A stretch of DNA of 64,000 bases. Source: Nitrosovibrio sp. Nv6. GTDB lineage: Bacteria > Pseudomonadota > Gammaproteobacteria > Burkholderiales > Nitrosomonadaceae. A program made the translations under genes and the position numbers. The notes beneath the pieces were generated by a model that was given only the letters and a program-made list of their open reading frames with translations, was not told the origin of the DNA and made no database searches. Location of the stretch: positions 1 to 64,000 of the forward strand of contig NZ_FODX01000008.1 of assembly GCF_900110495.1 (NCBI RefSeq), read 5' to 3'. Below are positions 8,445-17,030 of this stretch, piece by piece. Every line of letters starts with the position of its first letter. The stretch's first letter is position 1.

Positions 8445-9473
8445 ATGGCGCTTGTAACTCGTTGCCCCAACTGCGCGACCACCTTCCGGGTAACCCCTTT
8501 CCATTTACAGGCGCACGGTGGGGAGGTGCGCTGTGGACACTGCGCCCGGATATTTAACGGTTTTGCCGCTCTGGCAACAATGCGGGAGCCGGAAGCAGCA
8601 GATTCGGGTGGCGCCAAAAGCGACTCAGAAGCTGAGGAAACGCCGCCCCACTTCCCTGAGATTCCCTCCGAAAGTGCTGCGCCCGCGCAAGTCCTGTCTG
8701 ATCAGAAGGATTCACCTTCAGTTTCTGGACACAAAATAATTCAGGATGAAGCTGCTGCAGATCAGATAGGGGAGGAGGCACAGGTGTCGGAACGGCCCGT
8801 TTCGGAAGAATCCATCTCGAAAACAGCAGGTACTGCCAGGAACAGTTCTGCCGCAGCGAGCGCCGGCGAAGACAAATCTGCTCCAGAAATTTCCGAAACG
8901 ATCGACCCCTGGGCGGAAAATGATGTGTTGTCAAATTACCCACCCGAGTATTATGCTTTCGATGAGGGGCAGCCGCACGGAGCGTCGCTGGCAGCCTCCC
9001 TCGCGTGGGGTTTGGCCAGCCTCTTTCTGATAGTCGTTCTGGCGGCGCAGGCTATCTATGCTTACCGCGGCGAACTTGCCGTTATTGCTCCTGACGCCAA
9101 GCCGTATCTCGAACGATATTGCGAGCTGTTGGAGTGTACTATTCCGGCGCCGCAGTATGCGAAATTGCTGAATATCGAGTCATCCGAAATGCAAGCGGAT
9201 ACAGAACAGCCCGGTGTCATCACGCTTAATGCGACGGTACGTAATCACGCGCCCTATCCACAGGCATTTCCATCGTTTCAACTTACACTCATCGACACGC
9301 AGAACCGGCCTCTTGCAAGCCGTACCTTTCCTCCCGCTGCGTATCTTGAAGAAAAGGAAAACCACGGGAGCGGCGTCGCACCCAATGAGGAATTCAATGT
9401 GAAGCTTCACCTCGATAGCGGGGATTTGAACGCAGCCGGGTATCGTCTGCTGTTACTTTATCCACAATCCTAG
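8445..9473 (+). CDS. zinc-ribbon membrane protein, DUF3426 family
   Basis: This 342-residue protein has three parts. Residues 1-33 form an MJ0042-type zinc ribbon with Cys7/Cys10 and Cys30/Cys33. A low-complexity, acidic, Ser/Glu-rich linker follows to about residue 175. Then come one transmembrane helix (about 185-207, ASLFLIVVLAAQAIYAY) and a DUF3426 domain that should lie in the periplasm. I chose ATG 8445 because the zinc ribbon begins right after it; the frame remains open back into prmA. The function of the family is unknown. The zinc ribbon would be cytoplasmic and could sense or bind RNA, DNA or protein across the membrane from the C-terminal domain. Confidence 0.9.
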   Translation: MALVTRCPNCATTFRVTPFHLQAHGGEVRCGHCARIFNGFAALATMREPEAADSGGAKSDSEAEETPPHFPEIPSESAAPAQVLSDQKDSPSVSGHKIIQDEAAADQIGEEAQVSERPVSEESISKTAGTARNSSAAASAGEDKSAPEISETIDPWAENDVLSNYPPEYYAFDEGQPHGASLAASLAWGLASLFLIVVLAAQAIYAYRGELAVIAPDAKPYLERYCELLECTIPAPQYAKLLNIESSEMQADTEQPGVITLNATVRNHAPYPQAFPSFQLTLIDTQNRPLASRTFPPAAYLEEKENHGSGVAPNEEFNVKLHLDSGDLNAAGYRLLLLYPQS

Positions 9474-9477
9474 CAGC

Positions 9478-9500
9478 CTGCCAGACAGCTTTTCTGGCAG
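9478..9500 (+). terminator. hairpin after the zinc-ribbon gene
   Basis: CTGCCAG (9478-9484) and CTGGCAG (9494-9500) form a perfect 7-bp stem with a 9-base loop containing TTTT. It begins five bases past the stop codon. There is no T run after it, so an intrinsic terminator is only possible. Confidence 0.35.
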
Positions 9501-9699
9501 TTGAACAACACTCTGTCGCCACGTACCGAACTTTTGAGATTCTTTCTGGTAGCACTAACTCCACCATGAAATTCGTAACTCCGGGGACACGCCGCATAAC
9601 AACATTGCCTGAAGAGCCAAAACAAATATGGGGCTGTGCTGAAAGCGCATTTGGATTAAAATCGACGTCCCGTCAAATCAAGCATCCTATTCCGTCAGA

Positions 9700-10512
9700 A
9701 TGACATCTGAAAATTTGGTCGAGATCAAAGGCCTGAATTTCTCCTATGGGGAGCGCTCGATCCTGAAGGGGATCGATATGACGATGGCGCATGGCAAAGT
9801 CATCGCCATCATGGGCGGCAGCGGCAGCGGCAAGACCACGCTATTGCGTCTTATCGGCGGCGCGGTACGTCCGTCCTCGGGCTATGTCAAGGTAGCAGGC
9901 AAGGTAGTGCATGAGCTGAAAAGGGATGAGCTTTTTCTGATGCGTCGAAAAATGAGCATGCTGTTTCAGTTCGGCGCGCTGTTTACCGACCTTTCGGTAT
10001 TCGACAACGTGGCGTTCCAGATGCGGGAACATACCGATCTGCCGGAATCCATGATCCGCGATCTGGTGCTGATGAAGTTGCATGCCGTCGGGCTGCGTGG
10101 CGCGCACGATCTGATGCCTGCGCAACTTTCGGGAGGTATGGCGCGGCGGGTGGCGTTGGCTCGTTCGATTGCGCTTGACCCGCTGCTCATCATGTATGAT
10201 GAGCCTTTTACCGGTCTTGACCCCATTTCACTCACGGTGATCGGAAATTTGATACGTCGCCTGACCGACGCGCTGGGCATGACCTCCATTGTCGTCACGC
10301 ACGATGTGCAGGAGTCCCTGAAAATTGTTGACCAGGTATATTTCATTTCAGATGGGGTGATCGCAGCCCATGGCACCCCGGACGAAGTGCGTGGATCAGT
10401 TGCGCCTTTCGTACATCAGTTCGTGCATGGCGAAGAAGACGGCCCCGTCTCGTTTCACTACCCCGCCAATGCCTATGCGCGCGACCTGAAACTGGAGGAA
10501 AGTTTTGCCTAG
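9700..10512 (+). CDS. mlaF: phospholipid ABC transporter ATP-binding protein MlaF
   Basis: MlaF hydrolyses ATP for the MlaFEDB complex, which moves phospholipids between the inner membrane and periplasmic MlaC to keep outer-membrane asymmetry. The 270-residue protein has Walker A GGSGSGKT at 39-46, a signature LSGGMARRVALARS and Walker B LLIMYDEPFTGLDP. The C-terminal VSFHYPA segment is typical of MlaF. It overlaps mlaE by 8 bases, and the five mla genes follow in order F-E-D-C-B. mlaA is not in the window. Confidence 0.97.
   Translation: MTSENLVEIKGLNFSYGERSILKGIDMTMAHGKVIAIMGGSGSGKTTLLRLIGGAVRPSSGYVKVAGKVVHELKRDELFLMRRKMSMLFQFGALFTDLSVFDNVAFQMREHTDLPESMIRDLVLMKLHAVGLRGAHDLMPAQLSGGMARRVALARSIALDPLLIMYDEPFTGLDPISLTVIGNLIRRLTDALGMTSIVVTHDVQESLKIVDQVYFISDGVIAAHGTPDEVRGSVAPFVHQFVHGEEDGPVSFHYPANAYARDLKLEESFA
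10494..10498 (+). promoter_or_regulatory. ribosome binding site that decides the mlaE start
   Basis: GGAGG inside the end of mlaF lies 6 bases before TTG 10505 and supports that non-ATG start. Confidence 0.75.
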
Positions 10513-11302
10513 GCGTATCGTTACCGGAATTCAGGGCATCGGCCATCGCGTAATAGACAGTATTTGGCGGCTGGGCTACGCCAGCCGTTTTTTCCTGTTG
10601 ACCCTGCTGAAATCAGGTACCAGCCTGAAGCGTTTCGGCCTGATCATCCGTGAGCTTTATTTCACTGGCGTACTGTCGCTGATCATTATTATTGTGTCGG
10701 GACTATTTGTCGGCATGGTGCTCGGCTTGCAGGGTTACGAAACCTTGCAGCGGTATGGCGCGGAATCGGCCGTCGGCACGATGGTGGCATTATCGCTGCT
10801 GCGCGAACTGGGGCCGGTCGTGGCCGCCCTGTTGTTCGCCAGTCGTGCCGGTTCCGCCATTACAGCTGAAATCGGCCTGATGAAGGCAACCGAGCAATTG
10901 GCAGCGATGGAAATGATGGCGGTGGATCCCATTGCGCGGGTGGTAGCGCCGCGATTCTGGGCTGGCGTGATTTCCATGCCGCTTCTGGCGGCGTTATTCT
11001 CCGCAATTGGTATTTTTGGCGGTTACCTGGTGGCGGTGGTGCTCATCGGGGTGGACGAGGGTTCATTCTGGTCGCAAATGCAAGGCGCGGTTGACTTTCG
11101 GTACGACATCGTCAATGGCGTTATAAAAACCTTTGTTTTTGGTATAGCGATAACGGCAATAGCGGTATTCGAAGGTTATGATGCCTCCCCCACGGCGGAG
11201 GGAGTGTCGGGGGCCACTACCCGGACCGTCGTAACGTCGTCGCTGGCGATTCTGGGACTCGATTTCATTTTAACCTCATTCATGTTCAGAGGAATGGGCT
11301 GA
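10505..11302 (+). CDS. mlaE: phospholipid ABC transporter permease MlaE
   Basis: This is the inner-membrane permease of the Mla system, with 265 residues and about five to six hydrophobic helices. The MlaE signature ELGPVVAALLFASRAGSAITAE is clear, as is the MEMMAVDP turn. Translation probably starts at TTG 10505, supported by GGAGG six bases upstream within mlaF. mlaD follows with a one-base TGATG overlap, so translation is likely coupled. The protein pairs as a dimer with MlaF below and the MlaD ring above. Confidence 0.96.
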   Translation: MPRRIVTGIQGIGHRVIDSIWRLGYASRFFLLTLLKSGTSLKRFGLIIRELYFTGVLSLIIIIVSGLFVGMVLGLQGYETLQRYGAESAVGTMVALSLLRELGPVVAALLFASRAGSAITAEIGLMKATEQLAAMEMMAVDPIARVVAPRFWAGVISMPLLAALFSAIGIFGGYLVAVVLIGVDEGSFWSQMQGAVDFRYDIVNGVIKTFVFGIAITAIAVFEGYDASPTAEGVSGATTRTVVTSSLAILGLDFILTSFMFRGMG

Positions 11303-11787
11303 TGCAGCGAACAACAATGGATTTATGGGTAGGGCTGTTTGTCATGGCAGGAATAGGCGCCTTGCTGGTATTGGCATTGAAAGTCGGAAATCTCGGCACC
11401 TACAGTGCGGCTGACAGCTACACGCTAACGGGGAATTTCGAAAATATCGGGGGATTGAAAGTCAGGGCGCCCGTAAAAAGCGCTGGCGTCGTAGTGGGGC
11501 GCGTGACAGATATTCAGTTCAGCACCGAAACCTACGACGCACAGGTGATCATGAACATAGACAGCCGCTACCAGTTCCCCAAGGATACTTTTGCCAGTAT
11601 TCTTACGTCAGGACTTATCGGCGAGCAATACATCGGCTTGGCGGCAGGCGGGGATGAGGTCATGCTGAAGAGTGGTGATAAAATGATGAAAACCAATTCC
11701 GCGCTCGTCCTCGAAGAGATGATCGGGCGATTCCTGTTCGATAAGGCCTCAGAGGGAGACGGGAACGAAAATGCCCAGAAGAACTAG
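11302..11787 (+). CDS. mlaD: MCE-domain lipid-binding protein MlaD
   Basis: MlaD is anchored in the inner membrane and forms a hexameric ring that binds phospholipid and contacts MlaC. The 161-residue protein has one N-terminal helix (WVGLFVMAGIGALLVLALKV), then a single MCE domain with ENIGGLKVRAPVKSAGVVVG and LTSGLIGEQYIGL. The length is usual for proteobacterial MlaD. It starts in the TGATG overlap with mlaE. Confidence 0.96.
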   Translation: MQRTTMDLWVGLFVMAGIGALLVLALKVGNLGTYSAADSYTLTGNFENIGGLKVRAPVKSAGVVVGRVTDIQFSTETYDAQVIMNIDSRYQFPKDTFASILTSGLIGEQYIGLAAGGDEVMLKSGDKMMKTNSALVLEEMIGRFLFDKASEGDGNENAQKN

Positions 11788-11843
11788 GCAGCTCCGGAAC
11801 AGTCCAATGAGCGGATAATGGCTACGTCGATAACGTCTTTGAA

Positions 11844-11869
11844 CGTCCTGCCTTGCAATGGCGAGGACG
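11844..11869 (+). other. hairpin in the mlaD-mlaC gap
   Basis: CGTCCTGCC (11844-11852) can pair with GGCGAGGACG (11860-11869) with one bulged base, giving about nine pairs. It lies in the middle of the 158-base gap. No T run follows. It may be an mRNA-processing or stabilising stem. Confidence 0.35.
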
Positions 11870-11945
11870 CACGAATGTACTGGTTTCCGTGCTCGCAAGC
11901 GCACTGGTTTGTTAAGCAGTTTTAATAAATTTTAATGAGGAAATC

Positions 11946-12581
11946 ATGAAAAAATATCTTGGTATCTCGGTATTGCTGGCAGCGTGGTGGCTTGCGCTTC
12001 CCGCTTGGGCAATGGCAACCAGTCCCGATACGCTGGTGGATAATACGGCGCAGGAAGTGCTCGCCATTGTCCGGCAGGATAAGGAGTTGCAGTCGGGTAA
12101 CACCGCCAAAATTCTCGATCTGGTGGAGGCCAAGGTATTGCCTCATTTCAACTTCGCCCGGATGACGCGGCTGGCCATGGGCAAGAACTGGTCCAAGGCC
12201 ACGCCCGAGCAACAGCAGGAGCTGGTGAAAGAGTTCCGCACCTTGCTGGTCCGCACCTATTCGAACGCGCTCAGCACCTATAGCGACTACACCATCAAGG
12301 TGGAACCGCTGAAAAGCAACGCTGCCGACACAGATACCACCGTTAAAACAAAGGTAATGGACAGCGGACAACAACCGGTCCCCATCGACTACAGCATGGA
12401 AAAAACGAACGATGGCTGGAAGGTATACGATGTGACAGTGGCCGGGGTAAGCCTGGTGACCAATTACCGCAGCACTTTCAATAGTCAGGTACGCGAGGGC
12501 GGTGTGGAAAAGCTGATCAAAACGCTGGCTGACAAAAACCGCTCGCTGATTGCAGCCGATAAAAAAGCGTCAGCCCAGTAA
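11946..12581 (+). CDS. mlaC: periplasmic phospholipid carrier MlaC
   Basis: MlaC shuttles phospholipid through the periplasm between the outer-membrane MlaA complex and MlaFEDB. The 211-residue protein has a signal peptide (residues 1 to about 24, ending LPAWAMA) and the MlaC/Ttg2D domain with VLPHFNFARMTRLAMGKNW and a C-terminal SLVTNYRSTF motif. TGAGGA precedes the ATG by a few bases. It is separated from mlaD by 158 bases with a hairpin, and from mlaB by 16 bases. Confidence 0.96.
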   Translation: MKKYLGISVLLAAWWLALPAWAMATSPDTLVDNTAQEVLAIVRQDKELQSGNTAKILDLVEAKVLPHFNFARMTRLAMGKNWSKATPEQQQELVKEFRTLLVRTYSNALSTYSDYTIKVEPLKSNAADTDTTVKTKVMDSGQQPVPIDYSMEKTNDGWKVYDVTVAGVSLVTNYRSTFNSQVREGGVEKLIKTLADKNRSLIAADKKASAQ

Positions 12582-12597
12582 CCCGTGATTTTCCGGG

Positions 12598-12912
12598 ATG
12601 GCCGGCATGGCTGAGATAGTCTTGCAGGAGGGCGGTGGACTGAGGGGCGGCGGATTGAGCGTCAAGGGACCCATAACCATCGACAACGCCGTTGCCGTGG
12701 TTGCGCGAGGCGCCACCTGGTTCGATCATGATGACCTGATAATCGACCTGACGCAGGTGACTGAAGTGGACTCTTCGGCCGTCAGTGTGTTGCTGGAGTG
12801 GCAGCGCGAGGCAAACCGCCGCAACTGCCGGATGTCTTTCGTCAACATGCCACCAAAACTGCAAAGCCTCGTGCAGTTGTATGGCGTTTCGGAGCTGATG
12901 CGTCTGCCATAG
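12598..12912 (+). CDS. mlaB: STAS-domain protein MlaB
   Basis: MlaB is the small cytoplasmic STAS subunit that binds MlaF and is needed for activity and stability of the transporter. The 104-residue protein consists of one STAS domain, with the core DLTQVTEVDSSAVSVLLEW and the C-terminal LVQLYGVSELMRL. Position directly behind mlaC completes the F-E-D-C-B set. ATG 12598 or the ATG three codons later could be used. Confidence 0.92.
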   Translation: MAGMAEIVLQEGGGLRGGGLSVKGPITIDNAVAVVARGATWFDHDDLIIDLTQVTEVDSSAVSVLLEWQREANRRNCRMSFVNMPPKLQSLVQLYGVSELMRLP

Positions 12913-13090
12913 GCATAGAAGAAGGCGGTTCGTATTGCCTGAAGTGTCCTGGCTTGGTTACGTGCACGTTCGTATCAAAAACAGCGCTCACTCGCCGCCC
13001 ATTTGAGTGCCTGCCGGCTGCTTGCAGCCTGCGCCGTTGGTCCAATCCCGCTACCCGTGTACCGGTCGCCTCATCCTATTCTATTTCTCA

Positions 13091-14020
13091 ATGACCCCGG
13101 CAATCGAAGTCAAACAGATGCACAAGCGCTTTGGCAGATTGCAGGCTCTGGCTGGCGTGGATCTTGAAATACGAACCGGTGAATTTTTTGCTTTGCTCGG
13201 CCCCAACGGGGCGGGCAAGACCACGCTGATCAACATAATTGCCGGGCTTACCCGTGCAACCAGTGGCAGCGTCAGAGTAATGGGATACGATGTCGTTGCG
13301 GATTATCGTGACGCCAGGCGCATGCTGGGGGTAGTACCTCAGGAGCTTGTGTATGACCCGTTCTTCACCGTTCGCGAAACACTTGTAATTCAGTCTGGAT
13401 ATTACGGCCTGAAGAATAACGAGGCCTGGATAGACGAAATAATCCACCACCTGGACCTTGCAGACAAGGCCGGCGTTAACATGCGCGCGCTGTCGGGCGG
13501 TATGAAGCGGCGCGTGCTCGTGGCTCAGGCATTGGTGCATAAACCACCGGTAATCGTGCTGGATGAGCCCACTGCGGGAGTGGATGTGGAGCTGCGCCAG
13601 GGCCTATGGCGTTTCGTCAGGCAATTGAATCGCGATGGTCACACAGTTGTGCTTACGACTCATTACCTGGACGAAGCAGAAGCCTTGTGCAACCGCGTGG
13701 CAATGCTGAAACAAGGCAATATCGTCGCGCTCGACACCATCAGAAACCTTGTCAACAGCGTGCCCGGATGCGCCGTGCGGCTGCGATTGTCGCCTGATAC
13801 GCTGCCGTCTGGGCTACGGCCGCTGATGAGCATCCGCGAAGAGGGATATTACATCCTGACCCTCGATGAATACTCCCAGCTTGAGCATGTCATGGCCGCC
13901 TTGCGCGGGGCGGGGTCGCAAGTGCTGGAGATGCAGGTATTGCAGCCTGATCTGGAAGAGGTGTTCGTGAAAATAATGGGCGGCGCCGAATACCGGGAAT
14001 CCGCAGCCGTTCCTACATGA
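13091..14020 (+). CDS. ABC-2 type exporter, ATP-binding subunit (YadG-like)
   Basis: This is a 309-residue ABC ATPase. Walker A GPNGAGKTT is at 37-45, the signature is ALSGGMKRRVLVAQAL and Walker B is VIVLDEPTAGVD. A C-terminal regulatory extension follows. I chose ATG 13091 as the start because the domain begins right after it; the open frame extends upstream without a ribosome site. It overlaps the permease gene by four bases (ATGA), so the two form one exporter. The substrate is unknown. The YadG/YadH pair is often placed behind mla genes in betaproteobacteria. Confidence 0.92.
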   Translation: MTPAIEVKQMHKRFGRLQALAGVDLEIRTGEFFALLGPNGAGKTTLINIIAGLTRATSGSVRVMGYDVVADYRDARRMLGVVPQELVYDPFFTVRETLVIQSGYYGLKNNEAWIDEIIHHLDLADKAGVNMRALSGGMKRRVLVAQALVHKPPVIVLDEPTAGVDVELRQGLWRFVRQLNRDGHTVVLTTHYLDEAEALCNRVAMLKQGNIVALDTIRNLVNSVPGCAVRLRLSPDTLPSGLRPLMSIREEGYYILTLDEYSQLEHVMAALRGAGSQVLEMQVLQPDLEEVFVKIMGGAEYRESAAVPT

Positions 14021-14772
14021 CCGGCTTTCTTACTCTGCTCCACAAGGAATTGCTGCGATTCTGGAAAGTTGGATTCCAGACTGTTTTCGCGCCCATGGTA
14101 TCCACCCTGCTTTATCTCATGATTTTTTCCCATGTGCTGGAAGAACATGTGGAGGCATATCCGGGGGTTACCTACACCGTTTTTCTGATCCCGGGTCTGA
14201 TAATGATGTCGATGCTCCAAAATGCGTTTGCCAACTCGTCATCCAGCCTGATTCAGTCGAAAATTACAGGTAATCTCGTGTTCGTCCTGTTATCGCCATT
14301 GTCTTACCAGGAAATATTCATCGCCTATGTCCTCGCATCAGTAGTGCGTGGACTGGCAGTCGGCCTGGGTGTTTATCTGGTAACGCTTGGGTTTTTCGAT
14401 TTGTCCGTGGCCTCGCTTCCGTGGGTGTTCCTGTTTGCCTTGATAGGCAGCGCGTTGCTGGGTGCGCTGGGTATTATCGCGGGCATATGGGCGGAAAAAT
14501 TTGACCAGCTTGCCGCATTTCAGAATTTCGTCATCCTGCCGCTGACGTTTTTGTCTGGGGTATTCTACACAATCCATTCGTTGCCGCCCTTCTGGCAGGG
14601 TCTGTCCCACTTGAATCCGTTTTTCTACGTAATTGACGGGTTTCGCTATGGCTTCTTCAATGCCTCCGATATTTCACCCTACGTCAGCCTCGGGATTGTG
14701 GCAATGTGCTTCTTGGCGGTATCATGGCTGACGCTGCAAATGCTGAAGGCGGGTTACAAGATCCGCCATTAA
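14017..14772 (+). CDS. ABC-2 type exporter, permease subunit (YadH-like)
   Basis: This 251-residue inner-membrane protein has about six transmembrane helices and the ABC-2 permease pattern, including FVILPLTFLSGVFYTIHSLP and LNPFFYVIDGFRYGFF. It is translated in overlap with the ATPase gene. The exporter's substrate cannot be read from the sequence. The BolA-like gene follows after 57 bases. Confidence 0.93.
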   Translation: MTGFLTLLHKELLRFWKVGFQTVFAPMVSTLLYLMIFSHVLEEHVEAYPGVTYTVFLIPGLIMMSMLQNAFANSSSSLIQSKITGNLVFVLLSPLSYQEIFIAYVLASVVRGLAVGLGVYLVTLGFFDLSVASLPWVFLFALIGSALLGALGIIAGIWAEKFDQLAAFQNFVILPLTFLSGVFYTIHSLPPFWQGLSHLNPFFYVIDGFRYGFFNASDISPYVSLGIVAMCFLAVSWLTLQMLKAGYKIRH

Positions 14773-14829
14773 GGATATTTGTAGAAATTTAGCTTGTGAC
14801 AAAGCATCATTCACATAAGGACAGGATGA

Positions 14830-15078
14830 ATGGTTACATCAGACAGCATTAAAACCCATATCGAAGCTTCCATGCCATGCGAACTGGTGCATGTGGAAGG
14901 CGATGACGGTTATCATTTCAGCGCCATTATTGTCAGCCCCGAATTTCGTGGGAAGAACATGGTGCAGCAGCATCAACTGGTTTATCGAGCGCTCGGCGAC
15001 AGGATGAAGCAGGAGATTCATGCCTTATCCATGAAAACGCTTACGCCGGAACAATGGGCGGAATCCAACCAGGCTTGA
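14830..15078 (+). CDS. BolA family protein (IbaG/YrbA type)
   Basis: The 82-residue cytoplasmic protein has the BolA fold: VEGDDGYHFSAIIVSPEFRGK and VYRALGDRMKQEIHALSMKT. BolA-family proteins work with monothiol glutaredoxins in iron-sulphur cluster handling or act in stress responses. Its place behind the mla and yadGH genes matches E. coli ibaG, which lies next to mlaB. AAGGACAGGA precedes the ATG. A 12-bp inverted repeat starts right behind the stop. Confidence 0.93.
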   Translation: MVTSDSIKTHIEASMPCELVHVEGDDGYHFSAIIVSPEFRGKNMVQQHQLVYRALGDRMKQEIHALSMKTLTPEQWAESNQA

Positions 15079-15133
15079 CGCCAATTCCTGACGTGATGTA
15101 GAGATCACGGACGATATCTGGCAGGAATTGGCG
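15079..15133. terminator. inverted repeat between convergent bolA-like gene and rpoH
   Basis: CGCCAATTCCTG (15079-15090) and its exact reverse complement (15122-15133) can form a 12-bp stem. The 31-base loop holds a second small palindrome around GTGAT...ATCAC. GTTTTGT follows on the plus strand. It lies between two converging genes and probably ends transcription, at least of the bolA-like gene. Confidence 0.5.
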
Positions 15134-15181
15134 GTTTTGTGAAGGTGTTAAATAAATTTTCGTATAGATTTCACCGCACCA

Positions 15182-16027
15182 TCATGTGGCTGGCGACATG
15201 GCGGTACGCATCTTCTGCATTGCTTTCGCTTCAATCTGACGGACACGCTCGGCGGATACGCCAAGCTCGTCAGCAAGATCATGCAGCGTTGCCGTGTCTT
15301 TCTCCCGCAACCAGCGGGCCTCGATAATATGGCGGCTGCGAGCGTCGAGGCTGGACAGGGCTTCCTCCAGACCTTCACCGCGCAGGCGGCTGGTTTGTTC
15401 CGCCTCCAGCACCTGCGAAGGTTCGCTCCCGTCGGTGAGGTATGCGATGGGGCTGAACGTTTCATCGTCATCGTCTTCAGACAGGGGTTCAAGAGAGACA
15501 TCTCGTCCGCTGAAGCGGGTCTCCATTTCCACCACTTCTTCGGCTTTGACCCCCAACTGCCTGGCCATGGCATTCACTTCTTCCGGGTTCATGGTGTCCA
15601 GAACCGGCTTCATGCTGCGCAGGTTGAAGAACAGCTTGCGTTGCGCTTTGGTCGTGGCGATTTTAACCAGCCGCCAGTTACGCAGTATGAATTCATGGAT
15701 CTCCGCCTTGATCCAGTGCACTGCAAACGATACCAGCCTCACCCCGCGTTCGGGATCATAGCGCTTTACTGCTTTCATCAGCCCAATGTTGCCTTCCTGG
15801 ATGAGGTCGGCCTGGGGCAGGCCGTAGCCTTTGTAGCCACGAGCAATCGCGACCACGACGCGCAGGTGTGAAAGCACCAGTTGGCGGGCGGCATCGATGT
15901 TGCCTTCATTCTTTAGGGATCGCGCGAGGCGGATCTCTTCTTCCTGGGAAAGAATGCGAAAGCGGTTGACCGATTGGATGTAACCCTCGATGCTACCGGA
16001 TACCGGTACGGGTAAAGCGAAATTCAT
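15182..16027 (-). CDS. rpoH: heat-shock sigma factor RpoH (sigma-32)
   Basis: RpoH directs RNA polymerase to heat-shock promoters. The 281-residue protein has region 2 (DLIQEGNIGLMKAVKRYDP, then FAVHWIKAEIHEFILRNWRL), the RpoH box QRKLFFNLR and region 4 with the helix-turn-helix LADELGVSAERVRQIEAKA. The ribosome site AAGGAGGA is near-perfect, four bases before the ATG. The neighbouring ftsX-ftsE-ftsY on the same strand reproduces the classical ftsYEX-rpoH order; its own promoter lies in the 94-base gap. Confidence 0.98.
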   Translation of the reverse strand: MNFALPVPVSGSIEGYIQSVNRFRILSQEEEIRLARSLKNEGNIDAARQLVLSHLRVVVAIARGYKGYGLPQADLIQEGNIGLMKAVKRYDPERGVRLVSFAVHWIKAEIHEFILRNWRLVKIATTKAQRKLFFNLRSMKPVLDTMNPEEVNAMARQLGVKAEEVVEMETRFSGRDVSLEPLSEDDDDETFSPIAYLTDGSEPSQVLEAEQTSRLRGEGLEEALSSLDARSRHIIEARWLREKDTATLHDLADELGVSAERVRQIEAKAMQKMRTAMSPAT

Positions 16028-16051
16028 TTGTCCTCCTTGGGTTTCCTGCCA

Positions 16052-16080
16052 AAGTTAACCTTTTCCGATGAGAGCGTCAA
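16052..16080 (-). promoter_or_regulatory. probable promoter of rpoH
   Basis: On the minus strand TTGACG (16080-16075) and TAACTT (16057-16052) are 17 bases apart. The -35 is strong, the -10 weak, which would suit a regulated gene. It lies 25 bases before the rpoH start codon. Confidence 0.45.
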
Positions 16081-16121
16081 CAATTCTGAAAAGTTCCCTG
16101 TAAACGTCTTAAGCTCATGAA

Positions 16122-17030
16122 TTATCGTGGTTCTATTCGCCAGAGATGATTGGTTACCGATAGCCATGCGCCAGCCCAGCCGAGCCACGCCGAGAACAAT
16201 AACAGGGTCAGGCTGTCTTCGAGGGAAAGATGATAGAGGCGAAAATTCGCGTCGTATAGCGCCATCAGACCCCTCAGTTGCTCATCAGTCAGGTGAATTC
16301 CCAAAGAAATGATGAGCCAGGCCGCAGCCCCTCCAACCATGCCCTGCATCGCGCCAAAATACAGAAAAGGACGGCGGATAAAACCTTTGGTCGCGCCGAT
16401 CAGTTTCGCTACCTCTATTTCGTCCCGCATGGTCAGAATTTGCAGACGTATCGTATTGAACGCCACCGCTACCAGCGAGAAGCTAAGCAGGCCGCCGAGC
16501 ATGAGCACCGCCAATCTACCCAGCCTGAGGAAGGAGTCCAGCCGCTTCGCCCAGGCTGAGTCAAGCTGTGCATGTTCGACCGGGGGCAACTCCCCTAGCT
16601 CCGCACGTAACGCTTCCAGCGTCTCGGGTGATACGTCGCTGGCTGTGATGACAAAGGCGTCCGGCAGCGGGTTCCCTTCAAGCCCATCTATTACGTCCGC
16701 GAGTCCACTGCCTTCCTTGAACTGCTCCAGCGCGCTGTCCCTGGAAATGAACCTGAACGCTGCCACGTGCGGATGCTGCTCCAAGTGCGATTCAATTTCA
16801 GCCACTGCACTTTCCCGCGCGTCCAGCTTCAGGAACAGGCTCAACTCAGGCTCTCCGGAAAATTGGCCGGAGAGAGATTGGAGGTTTTCCAGCAGCACAT
16901 AAATTCCGGCAGGCAGGCTGAAAGCGATGCCAATCACGGCAATGCTGAGCAGGCTGCCGAGCGGAGTGATTGCCAGTCGTTTGAACGCCAGCACAAAAGC
17001 ATGCAGATGATGCGAAAACCAGACGCTCAT
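16122..17030 (-). CDS. ftsX: cell division protein FtsX
   Basis: FtsX is the membrane subunit of FtsEX, which activates peptidoglycan hydrolases at the septum. The 302-residue protein has one N-terminal helix (about 23-47), a periplasmic loop of about 120 residues and three C-terminal helices, with the typical IRLQILTMRDEIEVAKLIGA segment before the second half. It overlaps ftsE by four bases (ATGA). The C-terminal GWAGAWLSV segment is usual. Confidence 0.96.
   Translation of the reverse strand: MSVWFSHHLHAFVLAFKRLAITPLGSLLSIAVIGIAFSLPAGIYVLLENLQSLSGQFSGEPELSLFLKLDARESAVAEIESHLEQHPHVAAFRFISRDSALEQFKEGSGLADVIDGLEGNPLPDAFVITASDVSPETLEALRAELGELPPVEHAQLDSAWAKRLDSFLRLGRLAVLMLGGLLSFSLVAVAFNTIRLQILTMRDEIEVAKLIGATKGFIRRPFLYFGAMQGMVGGAAAWLIISLGIHLTDEQLRGLMALYDANFRLYHLSLEDSLTLLLFSAWLGWAGAWLSVTNHLWRIEPR

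Noticed and set aside
15281..15871. 196-codon open frame opposite rpoH
   Set aside because: Shadow of rpoH, whose conserved regions 2 and 4 are intact on the minus strand.
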